From Streptomyces sp. 2131.1 (GTDB taxonomy: Bacteria; Actinomycetota; Actinomycetes; Streptomycetales; Streptomycetaceae): a stretch of 64,000 nt of DNA. Both the position numbers and the translations under genes were made by a program. The stretch spans positions 7,118,001 to 7,182,000 of the forward strand of contig NZ_FNSY01000001.1 in assembly GCF_900105515.1 (NCBI RefSeq), read 5' to 3'. The notes beneath the pieces were generated by a model. The model ran no database searches, was not told the DNA's origin, and saw only the letters and a program-made list of their open reading frames with translations. Positions 43,163 to 52,186 of this stretch are shown piece by piece (position 1 is the first letter of the stretch; the number at the start of each line of letters is the position of its first letter).

Positions 43163-44209
43163 ATGGAACGGGTTGCCCCGGTTGGCGCGTTGGCTCGACA
43201 GGACTCTGGAAGGAGAACCTTGTCGAGTTTGAGCTTCCCGTCGACGCGGGCGGTCGGACGCGGGGCAGCCTGGTACCGCGGGGACTGCCATGTTCACTCC
43301 CTCCACTCGGACGGGGAACTCTCCCCCGAAGAGTTGGCCGTCCGGGCGAGGGCGGCCAGGCTCGACTTCATCGCGACTACGGAGCACAACTCAGCCGCGG
43401 CCCCGGGGGTGTGGGGGCATCTGGCCGCCGATGACTTCTTGATCCTTCTCGGCGAGGAGGTGACCACGAAGACCGGGCACTGGCTCGCGCTTGGCCTCGA
43501 TCCCGGCGAGGTCGTCGACTGGAACCACCAGGTCAGGGACGGACTGGTGGACAAATGCCTGGACCAGGTCCACCGAGCAGGGGGCCTGTGCGTGGCCGCA
43601 CACCCGCATGCGCCCTACCCCTCGGGCGACTTCATGTTCCCCTTCCCTGGCTTCGACGTAGTGGAGGTATGGAATGGAATGTGGACTTCGGACCGGCCCT
43701 GGAATGCCGACAACGAGGCGGCCCTGGCCGAATGGGGTCGGAGCCTTGCGACGGACCTTCGCACGGGCTCGTGGCGGCCTGCGATGGGCAACAGCGATAC
43801 CCACTTGGAAGGGCAGATCGGGATCCCTCACACCGTGGTCTTCGCTGAGGAACTGAGCACAGGGGCAGTGCTGGCCGGGATCTGCGCCGGCCGCAGCTGG
43901 ATCGCCGAGTCGGCGGATGTGGACGTGTCGTTCACCGCCCATGCGGCCGGCCGCGTTGCCGGGGTGGGCGAGCGGCTCGCGACTCAGGGTGGGCAGGTGG
44001 AAGTGCATGCGGCAGTACGGGGTGTGCCGGCGGGGACCGTCAGCTTCCACACCGATCGAGGAAAGGTCCACCGAGCCCCCCTCCCCGATGACGGGCCGGG
44101 AGCGGTGCAGTGGGACACGACAGCGGAGCAGTCAGCGTTCGTCCGCATCGAGGTCCGACATCACAGCAGGCACGTCGCCGCACTCACCAATCCGATCATC
44201 CTCAACTGA
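43163..44209 (+). CDS. PHP-domain (CehA/McbA-like) metallohydrolase
   Basis: About 348 residues. The N-terminal metal cluster is YRGDCHVHSLHSDGELSPEEL; further ligands lie in DFIATTEHNSAAA, VAAHPHAPYP and PAMGNSDTHLEGQIGIP. The C-terminal part is a small beta domain. The family includes phosphoesterases and carbamate/ester hydrolases acting with divalent metals. Relatives usually carry a longer N-terminal domain, so this copy may be shortened by the element boundary. The ATG at 43163 is tentative, without a clear ribosome site. Confidence 0.75.
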   Translation: MERVAPVGALARQDSGRRTLSSLSFPSTRAVGRGAAWYRGDCHVHSLHSDGELSPEELAVRARAARLDFIATTEHNSAAAPGVWGHLAADDFLILLGEEVTTKTGHWLALGLDPGEVVDWNHQVRDGLVDKCLDQVHRAGGLCVAAHPHAPYPSGDFMFPFPGFDVVEVWNGMWTSDRPWNADNEAALAEWGRSLATDLRTGSWRPAMGNSDTHLEGQIGIPHTVVFAEELSTGAVLAGICAGRSWIAESADVDVSFTAHAAGRVAGVGERLATQGGQVEVHAAVRGVPAGTVSFHTDRGKVHRAPLPDDGPGAVQWDTTAEQSAFVRIEVRHHSRHVAALTNPIILN

Positions 44210-44218
44210 CCGCTCATA

Positions 44219-45026
44219 TCATCGTGCGGTCCGCAGGCGGCGGAGGCACATGAGGCTGCGTGCCAGTTCGAGCAAGCCCTGATGAAGGCCGGCGCGTCGT
44301 TCGTAGCGAATCCGGAGTCGTTTGAACTGGTGCAGCCAGGCGAAGGCCCGTTCCACCACCCAGCGGACTTTGCCGAGTCCTGATCCGTGGACGACGCCGC
44401 GTCGGGCGATCATCGGCTTGATGCCGCGCTTCCACAGGAGGCGGCGGTATTTGTCGAAGTCGTAGACCCGGTCGGCATACAGGTGCCGCGGCTTGCGGCG
44501 AGGCCGTCCTCGTAGTCCCCGGATCGGCGGGATCGCTCGAGTAGCGGCAGTAGCTGGGTGACGTCGTGGCGGTTGCCGCCGGTGAGCGTGACGGCGAGCG
44601 GGGTTCCATGCCGGTCGACTATCAGGTGGTGCTTGGAGCCGGGCCGGGCGCGGTCGACTGGCGAGGGGCCGACGTGAGCCCCCCTTTTAGGGCCCGAACA
44701 TGCGAGCCGTCAACAGCGCAATGTTCAAGATCCAGCAGGTCGGCGCGGCGCAGTTCGGTCAGCAGGGCTGCGTGCAGGCGCGGCCAGACGCCAGCCTCGG
44801 TCCAGTCTCGAAGGCGGCGCCAGGCCGTCACCCCGGAGCAGCCGACCGTTTCGGCCGGGACATCACGCCAGGCGACGCCAGTCCGCAGTACGTACATCAC
44901 CCCGGTGAGGGCCGCCCGGTCGGGAACACGCAGTCGCCCGGGGTGGCGGCGGCGTCGCTCAGGAGCGGGTGGCAGGAGCGGAGCCACCCGCTCCCACAAG
45001 TCATCCGGAACAAGATCAGCACGCAA
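44219..45026 (-). pseudogene. IS5-family transposase, frames broken
   Basis: From 45026 the first frame gives LVPDDLWERVAPLLPP, TGVAWRDVPAETVGCSGVTAWRRLRDW and AVDGSHVRALKGGLT (first Asp). The next part lies in another frame (HHLIVDRHGTPLAVTLTGGNRHD), and the end in a third (GKVRWVVERAFAWLHQFKRLRIRYERR, Glu present). One shift may be the usual programmed one; the second, near 44500, probably inactivates it. Confidence 0.7.
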
Positions 45027-45223
45027 CCGGACACCTTGACGACCAAGATCGCTAGATGCAAGACCCGCGGTTCAACTCATTCTGAAACGATCAATAAGTC
45101 GCGGGCGGCCGCGCCGCTGCCAGTGTGATCCACCTCCTCGCCGCCGAGTACAGCCCCGCCCCGGGCTCGCACCGGCGGCCGATCCGCGCAGTTGACTGGG
45201 GAGGCGAGGAGCGCGGTGATTTA

Positions 45224-45236
45224 CGAAAGTGTTTCG
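45224..45236. promoter_or_regulatory. Operator CGAAAGTGTTTCG (sugar ABC operon, site 1)
   Basis: Palindrome CGAAA-GTG-TTTCG, extending to ACGAAA/TTTCGT, 161 bp before the binding-protein ATG. It shares the CGAAA-N3-TTTCG pattern with three other sites in this window and resembles LacI-family operators such as that of BxlR. Confidence 0.7.
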
Positions 45237-45325
45237 TCACTGGTGGATTCCATCTCCTTGTCGCGGGTGTGAATGGCGTGTCAGTGTCCCGGTTCATCAG
45301 GCAGGTAGTCCTAGCCGTACCGGTC

Positions 45326-45338
45326 CGAAATCCTTTCG
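45326..45338. promoter_or_regulatory. Operator CGAAATCCTTTCG (sugar ABC operon, site 2)
   Basis: Palindrome CGAAA-TCC-TTTCG with matching outer C/G, 59 bp before the binding-protein ATG, where a repressor would block transcription. Confidence 0.7.
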
Positions 45339-45396
45339 GGGAATCCGCCCGCCTGATCTGTGGACAGAGCACGGCCGAGAGAAGCGGGACAAGAAC

Positions 45397-46731
45397 ATGC
45401 ACGGGAACCTGGGACCGGGTGGAGCAAAAAGCCGTACGCGCGAGGCGAAGGGGCGGCGCTTCCTCATGCCGGCGGTTGCTGTGGCGGCGGCGCTCAGCCT
45501 CGCGGCGTGCGGCTCTTCGGGCCCGTCCGCGGCCACGTCGGACAAGGGCCTGACCATGTGGGCGCTGACGGATCAGACGATCCTCAAGGAGTCCGTGGAC
45601 GCCTACAACAAGGACCACCCCGACGAGAAGATCACCCTGAGGCTGTTCGCCAACGACGACTACAAGCAGAAGCTGCGGGTGGCCTTCGGCGCGAACCAGG
45701 CCCCGGACCTGTTCTTCAACTGGGGCGGTGGGGCCCTGAACGACTACGTCGAGGCAGGAAAGGTCGAGCCGCTCACGGATAGGCAGGTCAACCTGCTGCG
45801 CTTCATGCCCAGCGTGCTGAAGAGCGCGGCATTCAGCGGGAAGACATACGGCGTCCCGGCCAACGGGCTGGCCCCGGTGGTCCTCTACTACAACAAGAAG
45901 GTACTGAAGGACGCGGGTGTCGAGCCGCCCAAGACCTACGACGATCTGTCGTCTGCTGTGAAGAAGCTCAAGGGCAAGGGAGTCACTCCGCTCTCCCTCG
46001 CGGCCAACTCGAAGTGGCCGACCATGATGTACCTGGAATACCTGCTCGACCGCGAGGGCGGCGCCGAGGTGTTCCAGAAGATCGCCGCCAACGGCTCCGA
46101 GGACTGGAAGAGCCCGGCGGTCACCAAGGCCAACGCCCGGCTCCAGGAACTCGTGAAGGCCGGAGCCTTCGGCAAGAACGCCTCCTCCGTCGGCTACGAC
46201 CAGGGCGCCTCCACAGCCCTGCTCTACACCGACAAGGCCGGCATGGAACTGATGGGCACGTGGGAGTACGCCAACCTGGTCAAGGCCGCGCCGGACTTCG
46301 TCAAGAAGGACCTCGGTTACGTCGCCTTCCCCGCCGTCTCCTCGGGAGCGGGTGATCCCAAGAATGTCGTCGGCAATCCTTCGAACTTCCTGTCGCTGAA
46401 CTCGGACAGCAAGAACAAGACCGAGGCTCTGGACTACCTGAAGAACTACGCCATGAACGAGCAGCAGATCGACAGCTACCTTGCCGCGGGCAGCGTGCCG
46501 CCCGTCAACAAGTTGGAGGACAAGCTGGCACAGACGAAGTCGGCCGCCGACAAGCAGTGGCTGACCTTCGTCTACGGGCTGGTCGAGAAGGCACCGAACT
46601 TCCAGCTCTCCTGGGACCAGGACCTTCCGTCGAGCCAGGCGGATCCGCTGCTGACCAACGTGGACAAGTCGTTCCTGGGCGAGATCAAGCCCGAGCAGTT
46701 CGGTAAGAACATGAGCGAGGCGTCGAAGTAA
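45397..46731 (+). CDS. Sugar ABC transporter substrate-binding lipoprotein
   Basis: A 444-residue lipoprotein of the MalE/BxlE-like family. The signal ends LSLAAC (Cys38); the mature part runs LTMWALTDQTILKESVDAYNKDHP, ANQAPDLFFNWGGGALNDYVEAGKVEPL, YGVPANGLAPVVLYYNKKVLKDAG, ALLYTDKAGMELMGTWEYANL. It should capture an oligosaccharide outside the membrane. The TAA overlaps the next ATG (TAATG). No ATPase gene is in the operon, as is usual in Streptomyces where a shared MsiK energises such importers. Confidence 0.88.
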   Translation: MHGNLGPGGAKSRTREAKGRRFLMPAVAVAAALSLAACGSSGPSAATSDKGLTMWALTDQTILKESVDAYNKDHPDEKITLRLFANDDYKQKLRVAFGANQAPDLFFNWGGGALNDYVEAGKVEPLTDRQVNLLRFMPSVLKSAAFSGKTYGVPANGLAPVVLYYNKKVLKDAGVEPPKTYDDLSSAVKKLKGKGVTPLSLAANSKWPTMMYLEYLLDREGGAEVFQKIAANGSEDWKSPAVTKANARLQELVKAGAFGKNASSVGYDQGASTALLYTDKAGMELMGTWEYANLVKAAPDFVKKDLGYVAFPAVSSGAGDPKNVVGNPSNFLSLNSDSKNKTEALDYLKNYAMNEQQIDSYLAAGSVPPVNKLEDKLAQTKSAADKQWLTFVYGLVEKAPNFQLSWDQDLPSSQADPLLTNVDKSFLGEIKPEQFGKNMSEASK

Positions 46732-47678
46732 TGACCGCCGTTGCTCGTACGCCGTGTCCGGCCGCGCCGCACAGGGCGCGGCCGGACACGACCCGCGCGG
46801 GTCGACGCGGCCTGAGCGGTCTGCTCATGGCCGCTCCCGCGCTCCTCCTGTTCGGCCTCTTCGCCCTGATCCCACTCGGGGGCGTGGTGGTGCTCAGCCT
46901 CACCAGCTGGGACGGCCTCGGATCCATCAGCTGGGCCGGCCTGTCCAACTGGAGCGGCGTCCTGACCGACGGCACTACCTGGCAGGCGCTGTGGCTCACG
47001 GCCAAGGTCATGGTGGTCAGCTGGCTGGTCCAGACACCGCTGGCCCTTGCACTCGGGCTCTTCCAGGCACCCCGGGGCCGGACGCGCGCCTTCTTCGCGG
47101 TGCTCTGGTTCCTGCCGCTCCTGCTGTCCGCGGTGGCGATCGGCCTGACCTGGCAGGCGCTGCTCGATCCCTCCTTCGGCATCGGCTCCACCCCCGGCCT
47201 GCACTGGCTGGCCCGTCCGCTGCTCGGTTCGCCCGACCTGGCTCTGTACACGGTGATCTTCGTGATCGCCTGGCAGTTCGTCCCCTTCCATGCGCTGCTG
47301 TACCAGGCCGGTATCCGGCAGATCCCGGTATCCCTGTACGAGGCTGCTGCCATCGACGGCGCCGGCGTGATGACCCGCCTCCTGCGGATCACACTGCCGC
47401 AGCTGAAGTACACGCTCGTCACGTCAAGCACGCTCATGCTGGTGGGCTCACTGACCTACTTCGACCTCATCTTTGTTCTCTCGGGTGGCACGGGCGGACC
47501 AGGCACCGCGACCCGCGTACTGCCCCTGGCCATGTACATCACCGGGTTCCAGGCGCACGACATGGGCCGGGCCAGCGCACTGGCCACGCTCCTGGTGCTC
47601 TTCGGCCTGGGCCTGTCCATGATCACCACCCGCCTGTCCGGCTTCACCCGGATGGACAGCCAGCAGGAGGGCATGTGA
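46731..47678 (+). CDS. Sugar ABC permease, MalF type
   Basis: A 315-residue protein with six helices and the EAA loop LYEAAAIDGAGVMTRLLRITLPQL. It pairs with the next permease. ATG shares its A with the stop of the binding-protein gene, and its TGA overlaps the GTG of the next gene. Confidence 0.9.
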   Translation: MTAVARTPCPAAPHRARPDTTRAGRRGLSGLLMAAPALLLFGLFALIPLGGVVVLSLTSWDGLGSISWAGLSNWSGVLTDGTTWQALWLTAKVMVVSWLVQTPLALALGLFQAPRGRTRAFFAVLWFLPLLLSAVAIGLTWQALLDPSFGIGSTPGLHWLARPLLGSPDLALYTVIFVIAWQFVPFHALLYQAGIRQIPVSLYEAAAIDGAGVMTRLLRITLPQLKYTLVTSSTLMLVGSLTYFDLIFVLSGGTGGPGTATRVLPLAMYITGFQAHDMGRASALATLLVLFGLGLSMITTRLSGFTRMDSQQEGM

Positions 47679-48574
47679 GCACCACCTCGACTGCACGCGG
47701 ACGCCACCAGGCCACCCGGCCGCCGGTGCAGGCCGCCGCCCGTTCGCGACGGGGCGGCAAGCCGCTGCGCCGCACGCTCTCCGGCGTCGCCGCTCTGGGA
47801 TGGACGGCACTGGCCGTCGTCCCCGTGTACTGGCTGGTCGTGACCAGCTTGCGGACCCGCACGGACTTCACCACCGACAGCCCGCTGGCCCTGCCCAGCA
47901 GCCCGACCCTGGAGAACTACAAGACCGTCCTGAACGGTGAGTTCACCACCTACCTGATCAACAGCGTCCTCGTCACCGTCGTCACCGTGGCGGTCACCCT
48001 GGTCGTCGCCCTCATGGCGGCCTTCACGGTCGTGCGGTATTCCAATCCGTGGTCGCGCCTGTCCTTCCGGCTCTACCTGCTCGGACTGGCCATCCCCCTG
48101 CAGGCAGTGATCATCCCCGTATACCTGCTGATCATCCGCCTGCAGATGTACGACAGTCTCCCGGCGATCGTTCTGCCTTCCGCGGCGTTCGCACTGCCCG
48201 TGACCGTGATGATCCTGGTCAGCTTCCTGCGGGACATCCCCCGCTCGCTGTTCGAGGCAATGGTGGTCGACGGGGCCGGGGACTGGCGGATGTTGTTCTC
48301 CCTCGTAGCACCGATGGCCCGTCCGGCTCTGGTGACGGTAGCCGTCTACGACGGTCTTCAGGTCTGGAACGGGTTCCTGTTCCCCCTGATCCTCACCCAG
48401 AGCGGCGACAAGGCTGTGCTGCCGCTCGCGCTGACCCTCTACCGGGGCCAGTTCGGCATCGACGTCCCCGCGACGATGGCCGCGGTGGTCCTTTCCACCC
48501 TGCCCATGCTCGTCGTGTTCGTCCTGGCCAGAAGGCAACTGGTTGCCGGACTGACCGCCGGATTCTCCAAGTAG
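47675..48574 (+). CDS. Sugar ABC permease, MalG type
   Basis: A 299-residue protein with six helices and the EAA loop SLFEAMVVDGAGDWRMLFSLVAPMARPAL. The GTG overlaps the preceding stop (GTGA), showing translational coupling. A longer in-phase frame to the left is an antisense-type shadow of the MalF gene. Confidence 0.9.
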   Translation: MSTTSTARGRHQATRPPVQAAARSRRGGKPLRRTLSGVAALGWTALAVVPVYWLVVTSLRTRTDFTTDSPLALPSSPTLENYKTVLNGEFTTYLINSVLVTVVTVAVTLVVALMAAFTVVRYSNPWSRLSFRLYLLGLAIPLQAVIIPVYLLIIRLQMYDSLPAIVLPSAAFALPVTVMILVSFLRDIPRSLFEAMVVDGAGDWRMLFSLVAPMARPALVTVAVYDGLQVWNGFLFPLILTQSGDKAVLPLALTLYRGQFGIDVPATMAAVVLSTLPMLVVFVLARRQLVAGLTAGFSK

Positions 48575-48586
48575 TCGCCCGAGGCA

Positions 48587-48607
48587 GGCCAGGCACCACG
48601 CCTGGCC
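48587..48607 (+). terminator. Weak hairpin between permease and GH3 genes
   Basis: GGCCAGGC-accac-GCCTGGCC lies in the 69-bp gap. It may reduce read-through or stabilise the upstream message; GH3 is still likely co-transcribed. Confidence 0.45.
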
Positions 48608-48643
48608 CACTTCGGCATGCCCGAAAACCACTAGGAGCAGTAC

Positions 48644-51016
48644 ATGTCCACCACCACGCCGGACTTCAAGCTGCCGGAGTGCGAAACTCTCCCGCCGCCG
48701 GCAGGCGGCGACCGGCCATGGGCCGATCCGGACCTGCCGACGGACGAACGGGTCGAGGCACTCCTCGCTCGCCTCACCCTGGAGGAGAAGGTTGCCCAGC
48801 TGAGCAGCAGCTGGGAGGACGTCGAGCCCTCCGGCCCCGAGGTGGCCCCCGGAACCAGCCTCTTCGAACGGGTAGGCGATCTCACCGAGACCGCCAGGAA
48901 CGGTCTGGGACAGCTGACCCGGCCCTACGGGACCGTGCCGCGACATGCCCTCGACCACGCCCGGCTCCTCGCCGAGCGGCAGAGGCAGATCATGGCCCAG
49001 AGCAGGTTCGCCATCCCCGCAATGACCCACGACGAGTGCCTGACCGGCTTCACCGCCTACGGCGCCACGATTTACCCCACCTCGCTGGCCATGGCCGCCA
49101 CTTTCGATCCGCCACTCATCCGCCGCGTCGGCGCCGCCATCGGGGCGGACATGGCGGCCGCAGGTGTCCACCAGGGGCTCGCCCCCGTCGTCGACGTGAT
49201 CCGTGACTACCGGTGGGGCCGCTGCGAGGAGACCTACGGCGAAGACCCGCACCTGACCGGGGAAATGGGCGAGGCATACGTTCTGGGCCTGCAGAGCGAC
49301 GGTGTGTATGCCACTTTGAAGCACTTCGCCGGCTACTCCGATTCCATGGGCGGCCGCAACCACGCACCCGCGAACATCGGGCGCCGCCAACTGACCGACG
49401 TCATCCTCCCTCCCTTCGAGCGGCTGGTCTGCGCCGGCGTTCGCTCGGTCATGAACTCGTACGCCGAAATCGACGGAGAGGCCCCCGCCGCCAGCCGCTG
49501 GCTGCTGACCGAGGTCCTGCGCGAGCAGTGGGGTTTCGAGGGCACCGTCGTATCCGACTACTGGTCGCTGCCCTTCCTGGTCAACGCCCATCGAGTGGCG
49601 GCCGACCTCCCCGCAGCCGGGGCGCTGGCCCTGGCTGCGGGCATGGACGTCGAACTGCCCGACCAGCGCGGCTTCGGTGACGCCCTGATCGCCGCCGTGA
49701 ACAACGGGCTGGCCCAGGAGGCCGACGTCGACCGAGCGGTGCGCCGGGTACTGCGGCAGAAGACCGAACTCGGTCTCCTCGACCCGGACTGGGACCCCGA
49801 GCCTCCCGCGCTGCGCGCGGGGGAACTCGAACTCGACAAGCCCGAGAACCGCTCCCTCGCCCGTTCCGTTGCCCGCTCCAGTGCGGTCCTGCTGTCGAAC
49901 GACGGCACCCTTCCCCTGCCGTCCACGGGACGGATCGCTCTGATCGGTCCGTGCGTCGACGACGTACGGACCATGTTCGGCTGCTACAGCTTCCCCAACC
50001 ACGTCCTGTCCAACCGCGACGACCTTGGCAACGGTGTCACCGCCGTATCACTGCGCAGCGCGCTGGCCGCACAGTTCCCGGACGTCATGTGGGAGGTCGC
50101 CCAGGGGTGCCCGATCCGGGATCTCGACCGGTCGGGCATCGAATCCGCGGCAGCGATCGCCGTTGCCGCCGACCTCACCGTCCTGGTCGTCGGCGACAAA
50201 CCTGGCATGTTCGGCATCGGGACGTCCGGCGAGGGCTGTGACGTCGAGGACCTGCGGCTACCGGGCGCCCAGGAGGATCTGGTCGAAGCCGTGCTTGCCA
50301 CGGGAAAACCCGTCGTCCTTGTGATCAACAGCGGCCGCCCGTACGCTGTGGGCCGCTTCGCGGCCACCGCCGCCGCCATGGTGCAGGTCTTCCTGCCGGG
50401 GGAGGAGGGCGGCCACGCCCTGGCCGAACTCCTCTCAGGCGTGGCAAATTTCAGCGGCAAGCTGCCGGTGCAGATACCGAACTCGCCGGCTGGACAGCCC
50501 TACACCTACCTGCATCCGCCCCTGGGCGACCGCCAGAGCGCGCTGTCCAACCTCGACCCCACCCCGGCCTTCCCCTTCGGGCACGGCCTGTCATACACCA
50601 CCTTCACGGTCGCAGACCTGGAGGCCGATTGCAGCGACGTCCCCAGCGACGGAGGGTTCGTGGCGTCGGTGCGTGTGAGGAACACTGGCGCGCGCGTCGG
50701 CGCCGAGACGGTCCAGCTGTACTTCACCGACCCGCTCGCCCAGGTCACCCGGCCGGTGCGGGCACTGCTCGCCTTCGTCAAGGTCCACCTGGAACCCGGA
50801 GAGGAGGCCACGGTCCGCTTCGACGTCCACACCGACCGGCTCGCCTTCACCGGACGGGCCGGCCACCGGATCGTCGAGCCCGGCGAGATCCAGCTGTACG
50901 CCGGGTCCTCCAGTTCCGACACACCGGCTGAGGCCGTGGTGCGCGTGGTGGGCCGGGAGCGTGCCGTGCCTGTCGTCCGCAGGCACGGCGTGCCCGTAAC
51001 GGTCGAACGGGGCTGA
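48644..51016 (+). CDS. GH3 beta-glycosidase (xylosidase/glucosidase type)
   Basis: A 790-residue intracellular GH3 enzyme with no signal peptide. N-terminal barrel motifs are LAPVVDVIRDYRWGRCEETYGEDP, KHFAGYSDSMGGRNHAP and VVSDYWSLPFL with nucleophile Asp305. The alpha/beta sandwich and a fibronectin III-like C-terminal domain follow (FGHGLSYTTF onward). It should hydrolyse the imported disaccharide or short oligomer. Gene order resembles bxlEFGA of Streptomyces, where GH3 BxlA cleaves xylobiose, but substrate here is unproven. AGGAG precedes the ATG. Confidence 0.85.
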   Translation: MSTTTPDFKLPECETLPPPAGGDRPWADPDLPTDERVEALLARLTLEEKVAQLSSSWEDVEPSGPEVAPGTSLFERVGDLTETARNGLGQLTRPYGTVPRHALDHARLLAERQRQIMAQSRFAIPAMTHDECLTGFTAYGATIYPTSLAMAATFDPPLIRRVGAAIGADMAAAGVHQGLAPVVDVIRDYRWGRCEETYGEDPHLTGEMGEAYVLGLQSDGVYATLKHFAGYSDSMGGRNHAPANIGRRQLTDVILPPFERLVCAGVRSVMNSYAEIDGEAPAASRWLLTEVLREQWGFEGTVVSDYWSLPFLVNAHRVAADLPAAGALALAAGMDVELPDQRGFGDALIAAVNNGLAQEADVDRAVRRVLRQKTELGLLDPDWDPEPPALRAGELELDKPENRSLARSVARSSAVLLSNDGTLPLPSTGRIALIGPCVDDVRTMFGCYSFPNHVLSNRDDLGNGVTAVSLRSALAAQFPDVMWEVAQGCPIRDLDRSGIESAAAIAVAADLTVLVVGDKPGMFGIGTSGEGCDVEDLRLPGAQEDLVEAVLATGKPVVLVINSGRPYAVGRFAATAAAMVQVFLPGEEGGHALAELLSGVANFSGKLPVQIPNSPAGQPYTYLHPPLGDRQSALSNLDPTPAFPFGHGLSYTTFTVADLEADCSDVPSDGGFVASVRVRNTGARVGAETVQLYFTDPLAQVTRPVRALLAFVKVHLEPGEEATVRFDVHTDRLAFTGRAGHRIVEPGEIQLYAGSSSSDTPAEAVVRVVGRERAVPVVRRHGVPVTVERG

Positions 51017-51027
51017 AGACCTGCGCA

Positions 51028-51055
51028 GGGCGGCCGGCCTTCGGGCCGGCCGCCC
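51028..51055. terminator. Bidirectional terminator, GH3 / LacI
   Basis: Perfect 12-bp stem GGGCGGCCGGCC / GGCCGGCCGCCC with a TTCG loop between the convergent genes. Confidence 0.85.
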
Positions 51056-52084
51056 TCATTCGTTGCGTACGGCAGTCGATGTCCTGAGCACCAGTTCCGT
51101 CGCCAGCTCGATGCGCGACGAGACGGGCGGACGCCCGTCCGCCACTTGGAGCAGGACCCGCGTGGCCTCCCGCCCCAGTTCCTCGAAGGGCTGCCGGACC
51201 GCGCTCAGCGGCGGGCTTGCCATGGCTGCCACCAGCGTGTCGTCGAACGACATCACCGCCAGGTCCTCCGGAACCCGCCGCCCACGCTGCCGGGCCGCCT
51301 CCAGCACCCCCAGTGCCTGAGTGTCGCTGGCCGCGAACACGGCCGTAGGCGGAACCTCCGCCCCCAGAATCTGCGACGTGGCCGCCAGCGACTCGGCGTA
51401 GTCGAAATCCGTCGAACGCACCAGTGCCGGGTCGTAATCGATTCCGGCTTCCTCCAGGGCCGCCCGGTATCCGTGCAGCCGGGCAGCCCCGGCCAGCGAG
51501 TGCGAACGCCCCGCCACCATGCCGATGCGCCTGTGCCCGAGGCCGATGAGATGCTGCACCGCTTCTCGGGCACCGCTCCAGTTGGTGACCCCGATGCTCG
51601 GAATCTCCGCTGACGGAGCACTCAGCGGATCCACCAGCACGACGGGCAACTGCTCCTCGACGATCCGCCGTTGGTCATCCTCCGACAACATCGAGATGAC
51701 GACGATCAGCCCGGCAGCGCCCAGCACCTCACACTCCTTCAGCCACTGCCCGATGGACCGACGCCCGGTAGTACCGGTCACCACGTGCACACCGAACTCC
51801 CCGGCCGCCTCGACGATCCCGCGCACCACCTCCAAGGTGTAGGGACCCGACAGGTCGCGGAACACCGCGATGATCTGCCGGGGCACCCGCGGATCGCGCT
51901 CCCAGGAGCGGATGTACCCGTGCCGGTCCAGCAGCTCCTCGACCCGGGCCCGGGTCCGCGTCCCCACGTCACGACGCCGGTGCACCACCTTGGACACGGT
52001 GCTCAGTGATACCCCCGCCTCCTGCGCGATGCTCGTCAGCAGCCCGTACTGCGCCTGAAGCCGCCCGCTGTCCTGAACCGTCAC
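51056..52084 (-). CDS. LacI-family regulator of the sugar regulon
   Basis: A 342-residue repressor: helix-turn-helix (LTSIAQEAGVSLSTVSKVVHRRRDVGTRTRARVEELL), hinge, and a sugar-binding domain (IIAVFRDLSGPYTLEVVRGIVEAA, GVTNWSGAREAVQHLIGLGHRRIGMVAG, AVFAASDTQALGVLEAARQRG). The GTG at 52084 has GAGGAAAG upstream. It lies between two gene groups that both carry CGAAA-N3-TTTCG palindromes, so it most likely binds those sites and is released by the imported sugar. Confidence 0.85.
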   Translation of the reverse strand: MTVQDSGRLQAQYGLLTSIAQEAGVSLSTVSKVVHRRRDVGTRTRARVEELLDRHGYIRSWERDPRVPRQIIAVFRDLSGPYTLEVVRGIVEAAGEFGVHVVTGTTGRRSIGQWLKECEVLGAAGLIVVISMLSEDDQRRIVEEQLPVVLVDPLSAPSAEIPSIGVTNWSGAREAVQHLIGLGHRRIGMVAGRSHSLAGAARLHGYRAALEEAGIDYDPALVRSTDFDYAESLAATSQILGAEVPPTAVFAASDTQALGVLEAARQRGRRVPEDLAVMSFDDTLVAAMASPPLSAVRQPFEELGREATRVLLQVADGRPPVSSRIELATELVLRTSTAVRNE

Positions 52085-52140
52085 TGTCCCGCTTTCCTCA
52101 CCGGCTGCGCGCCGGGCGTTGCACGTCAGCCCACACAACA

Positions 52141-52179
52141 GCAGCGGGCGCCGGCAGACAAGCCTGCGGCGCCCGCTGC
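52141..52179 (-). terminator. Terminator of the BNR/ricin gene
   Basis: Near-perfect stem GCAGCGGGCGCCG(g)CAG / CTGCGGCGCCCGCTGC, starting 8 bp after the stop codon. Confidence 0.75.
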
Positions 52180-52186
52180 GAGACGG

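Larger units (their letters stand above)
43109..45097. mobile_element. Composite element bounded by 18-bp inverted repeats
   Basis: TGATCGTTTCAGAATGAG at about 43109-43126 is repeated in inverse orientation near 45079-45096. Between them lie a PHP-hydrolase gene and an IS5-type transposase reading the other way. The left copy interrupts the beta-sandwich gene. The transposase's own left end (about 44207, TGACCGCTCATATC) only partly matches the repeat. Either a PHP gene was captured by the IS or two IS ends moved together. Confidence 0.6.

Noticed and set aside
47456..50002. Minus-strand frame of 848 codons
   Set aside because: It mirrors the permease and GH3 genes in the high-GC shadow frame; residues are Gly/Gln/His/Asp-rich low-complexity and no ribosome site is present.
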